Assembly (NCBI RefSeq): GCF_004116335.1 | Contig: NZ_PDKN01000002.1 | Location: 62,001-126,000, forward strand | Direction of reading: 5' to 3' | Length of the DNA stretch: 64,000 nucleotides | DNA from: Candidatus Marinarcus aquaticus | GTDB lineage: Bacteria; Campylobacterota; Campylobacteria; Campylobacterales; Arcobacteraceae | In this document: piece after piece, positions 61,777 through 64,000 of the stretch | Numbering within the stretch: position 1 is the stretch's first letter | Layout: the number at the start of each line of letters is the position of its first letter | Program-made: the position numbers and the translations under genes | The notes under the pieces: model-generated | Seen by the model: only the letters and a program-made list of their open reading frames with translations | Told to the model about the DNA's origin: nothing | The model's database searches: none

Positions 61777-64000
61777 TTACTCCTCTTTTGTTTCAAGTAA
61801 AAAGTTTTCACTTGGTTTTCCGACATAATACCCTTGGTAGTAGTCAATCCCCATGGTATCAATGACATCGACAATCTGTTTGTTCTCGACAAACTCTGCA
61901 ATGGTTTGAACATTTAACTCTTGAGCAAGGGTGATGATACTGTGAACAAACGCTCGGTCTTTTTCATCTTCAACGATATTGATGATAAAATCCCCATCAA
62001 TTTTAAGATAATCAATAGGGAATTTTTTAATATAGTGAAATGATGAAAAACCAGAACCAAAGTCATCAATGGCAAACTTGTATCCTTCTGATTTAAGGTT
62101 TTTAACAAATCGTTCAAGAAGAGAGAAATTTTTAACGGTTTCTCTCTCCGTAATTTCAAATACAATTTTTTCTTTGTCGATGCCATATTGTTCCACCAAA
62201 TCATTGATTTGATTGATGAAATCACCCACAACGAGTGATTTGGGTGAAAGGTTAATAAACAAAATTCCTTTATAGTTTTTTTTGTTAATCTCTTCAAACG
62301 CTTTTTCAATGACAATAAGATCCATTTTATTAATCAATCCCATAGACTCTGCCACTTCAATGAACTCAAATGCCGAGATGATACGGTCATCTTGTTTGAT
62401 TCTCATAAGCAGTTCATGAATTACTAAACCATCTTTGTTGTTGGTTGACATTTGAATGGGTTGGAAATATGGCACAATTTGTCGGTTGTCAATTGCGCTT
62501 TTAAGCATCGATGATTTATGCTGTTTTTCGTATAAAATCTCTGTTACATCACCTGCATTAGGAAGTTTAACTGAGTTTTTCCCTTCCTCTTTTACTTGGT
62601 ACATCATAGAATCTGCAATCGTGAACATATCTTTTTGTGACATCGTGTGTTGTGGATAGACACAAATTCCAATTGAAATCGTCAAACTCACATTGGTACC
62701 ATCTGGAGCTTGAAGTTTTGTTTTGGCAATGGTTTCTGAAATTCTACTTGCAACTGTGTAAGCTCCATTTTCGTCGCACTCTGGTAAGATGACGGTAAAC
62801 TCATCTCCTCCATAACGTGCCACAATATCCTCATCTCTTTTTTCAGCTTCTAAAATATCGGCAATGGTTTGTAAGAATTTATCCCCAAAACTGTGTCCAT
62901 AACTGTCATTAACTGATTTAAAGTTATCACAATCTATGACCATCAGTGCAAATGAGTAGCTGTGTCGTTTTGCTCGTTTGATTTCATATGCCATAAGGTC
63001 ATTAAATACTCTTTGGTTAAACAAATCGGTTAATGGATCACGTGCAGCGTAATACTCTAAATCTTGAGTATATTTGTTGATGGCTTTTACTGAACCAACT
63101 AAGTTCGCCATGGTGGTTAAAATTGAGTCAATGACAATATATCGTACCGGGTCATTGGCAAATACAGATTGCAGACCAATTCCTACAATTCCACCAATTT
63201 TGGGTGAATCTAAGAAGAGAGATTTTGAACGATACTCTATGTCCTCTTTTTTTAAGTCACTCAAACAATAATCTTTATTGGCAATGATATGTTTGACTTT
63301 AAAATCACTCATGCCTTCAAAATAGCTGGAATTTCGAATGGAGTTATGAATGTACTCTTCAAAAAACTCTTGCACATTTTTCTCTGGTTTACCCAACCAA
63401 AAAATATCGACTTCAAATTGGTCATCTCCCACTCTAAAAATCGTCATAAGGGTGTATGTGTCCATGATTTTATTGATTTCAACGAGTAAATCACTGATAT
63501 ACTCTCGCCAATCTTTGACGACATCTGAAGTGATAATAAACTTATCAAGCAGTTTGATTTCAAACTCCAATAACTCTTTATCTACGGCCACATTTTTAAG
63601 TTTGTGTGCCATTAAATCAACGTGTTTAACCACTTGATTGAGTTCACTAAAATAGAGGTCAATATCTTTTGAGTTGAACTGTTTAAAGTCTTGAATGGAG
63701 TTAATCGCTTCAACTTTGTTATTAAACAGATCAATACTTTTGGTTACTTTTTTACTGGTGTATCGTGAAGTGATAAATGCAACAATGTAAAACAGTGGGA
63801 TGATGATTAAGAAAAAGACAATAAATTGGTATTTGCTTTGTTCAAAGAGTGAGTGTAAGTTTTGTTTGACTTCGATGACCCCTAAAACGTCACCCACTTT
63901 TGCATTGGCATGACATGACAGACACTCTGTTTTAGCATGAAGTGGGAGCAGGTTTCTGACCAAATTATTATCAAAATATTTGAGTTGCTCTTTTTTATTG
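61777..64000 (-). CDS. DUF3365-type haem sensor/GGDEF-EAL protein (5' end outside window)
   Basis: The frame is open to the right edge, so the N-terminus is missing. The visible part starts in a periplasmic region with a haem motif CLSCHA (LHAKTECLSCHANAKVG) as in DUF3365/Tll0287-like sensors. Then come a membrane helix (QFIVFFLIIIPLFYIVAF), a HAMP-like linker, a GGDEF domain (RYGGDEFTVI) with I-site RDED and an EAL domain with HELLMRI (EAL variant ELL), FAIDDFGSGFSSF and YYQGYYVGKP. It likely senses haem-bound ligand or redox and controls c-di-GMP by both synthesis and breakdown. Confidence 0.88.
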   Translation of the reverse strand, partial: NKKEQLKYFDNNLVRNLLPLHAKTECLSCHANAKVGDVLGVIEVKQNLHSLFEQSKYQFIVFFLIIIPLFYIVAFITSRYTSKKVTKSIDLFNNKVEAINSIQDFKQFNSKDIDLYFSELNQVVKHVDLMAHKLKNVAVDKELLEFEIKLLDKFIITSDVVKDWREYISDLLVEINKIMDTYTLMTIFRVGDDQFEVDIFWLGKPEKNVQEFFEEYIHNSIRNSSYFEGMSDFKVKHIIANKDYCLSDLKKEDIEYRSKSLFLDSPKIGGIVGIGLQSVFANDPVRYIVIDSILTTMANLVGSVKAINKYTQDLEYYAARDPLTDLFNQRVFNDLMAYEIKRAKRHSYSFALMVIDCDNFKSVNDSYGHSFGDKFLQTIADILEAEKRDEDIVARYGGDEFTVILPECDENGAYTVASRISETIAKTKLQAPDGTNVSLTISIGICVYPQHTMSQKDMFTIADSMMYQVKEEGKNSVKLPNAGDVTEILYEKQHKSSMLKSAIDNRQIVPYFQPIQMSTNNKDGLVIHELLMRIKQDDRIISAFEFIEVAESMGLINKMDLIVIEKAFEEINKKNYKGILFINLSPKSLVVGDFINQINDLVEQYGIDKEKIVFEITERETVKNFSLLERFVKNLKSEGYKFAIDDFGSGFSSFHYIKKFPIDYLKIDGDFIINIVEDEKDRAFVHSIITLAQELNVQTIAEFVENKQIVDVIDTMGIDYYQGYYVGKPSENFLLETKEE

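Noticed and set aside
1-64000. CRISPR array, rRNA or tRNA genes
   Set aside because: No regularly spaced direct repeats, rRNA signature segments or cloverleaf-like sequences were noticed in the reading.

Overview
The window is an AT-rich, densely packed chromosome segment from a member of the Campylobacterota (Epsilonproteobacteria), most likely a free-living aquatic Arcobacter-, Sulfurimonas- or Sulfurovum-like organism. This is inferred from protein style: NhaD, RNase Y, many HD-GYP, GGDEF/EAL and Cache/PAS signalling proteins, bacteriohemerythrin, extended TATAAT promoters and frequent TTG/GTG starts. No rRNA, tRNA, transposase or CRISPR array was seen. No stretch longer than about 300 bases lacks a gene or a described element.

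Layout. 1-4 kb: the 3' end of rny, an aldo/keto reductase, a DUF4405 membrane protein, rsmD with an orphan peptide-type ABC permease, and an unknown 144-residue protein. 4-8.7 kb: a response regulator divergent from a compact accessory run (GH24 lysozyme, TAXI-type binding protein, two DUF2589 proteins, two small proteins). 8.7-24 kb: SDR, sirtuin, DUF2400, an HD-GYP/PAS protein, a CrtI-like oxidoreductase, thiD, an HD-GYP protein, a GH3 (NagZ-like) hydrolase, a histidine kinase/response regulator pair and a lone SagB-type oxidoreductase. 24-40 kb: diguanylate cyclase, yqeY, ABC-F ATPase, chemoreceptor, rhodanese, CDF transporter, aminotransferase, YgjP protease, DciA-like protein, LptM-like lipoprotein, nadB, nhaD and guaA.

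40.0-44.7 kb is the most unusual part. Three sites with the hallmarks of integron attC recombination sites (palindromic folding, RYYYAAC/GTTRRRY-like ends, extrahelical bases in two of them) delimit what look like three gene cassettes between guaA and a pseudouridine synthase. Cassette 1 encodes an unknown membrane-anchored protein. Cassette 2 is a two-gene operon: a YMDD reverse transcriptase of the Abi/defence type with a long helical C-terminus, overlapping by 8 nt a stripped-down family A DNA polymerase with altered O-helix residues and a degenerate exonuclease domain. Cassette 3 encodes an antibiotic-biosynthesis-monooxygenase-type protein. No integrase gene is present here, so in this window it is an integrase-less cassette cluster. 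The RT plus PolA pair is the best candidate for an undescribed system, plausibly anti-phage.

44.8-64 kb: two pseudouridine synthases (one with no standard start codon for its conserved N-terminus), a PIF1-like helicase, a truncated CbiZ-like protein, a DMT exporter, two related proteins of unknown role (one with EF-hand-like repeats), redox enzymes, hemerythrin and ankyrin proteins, a flavoprotein disulfide reductase, a BaiN/HI0933-type flavoprotein with an rRNA-type methyltransferase, a 34-residue membrane peptide, and a GGDEF-EAL protein with a CxxCH haem motif that runs off the right edge.
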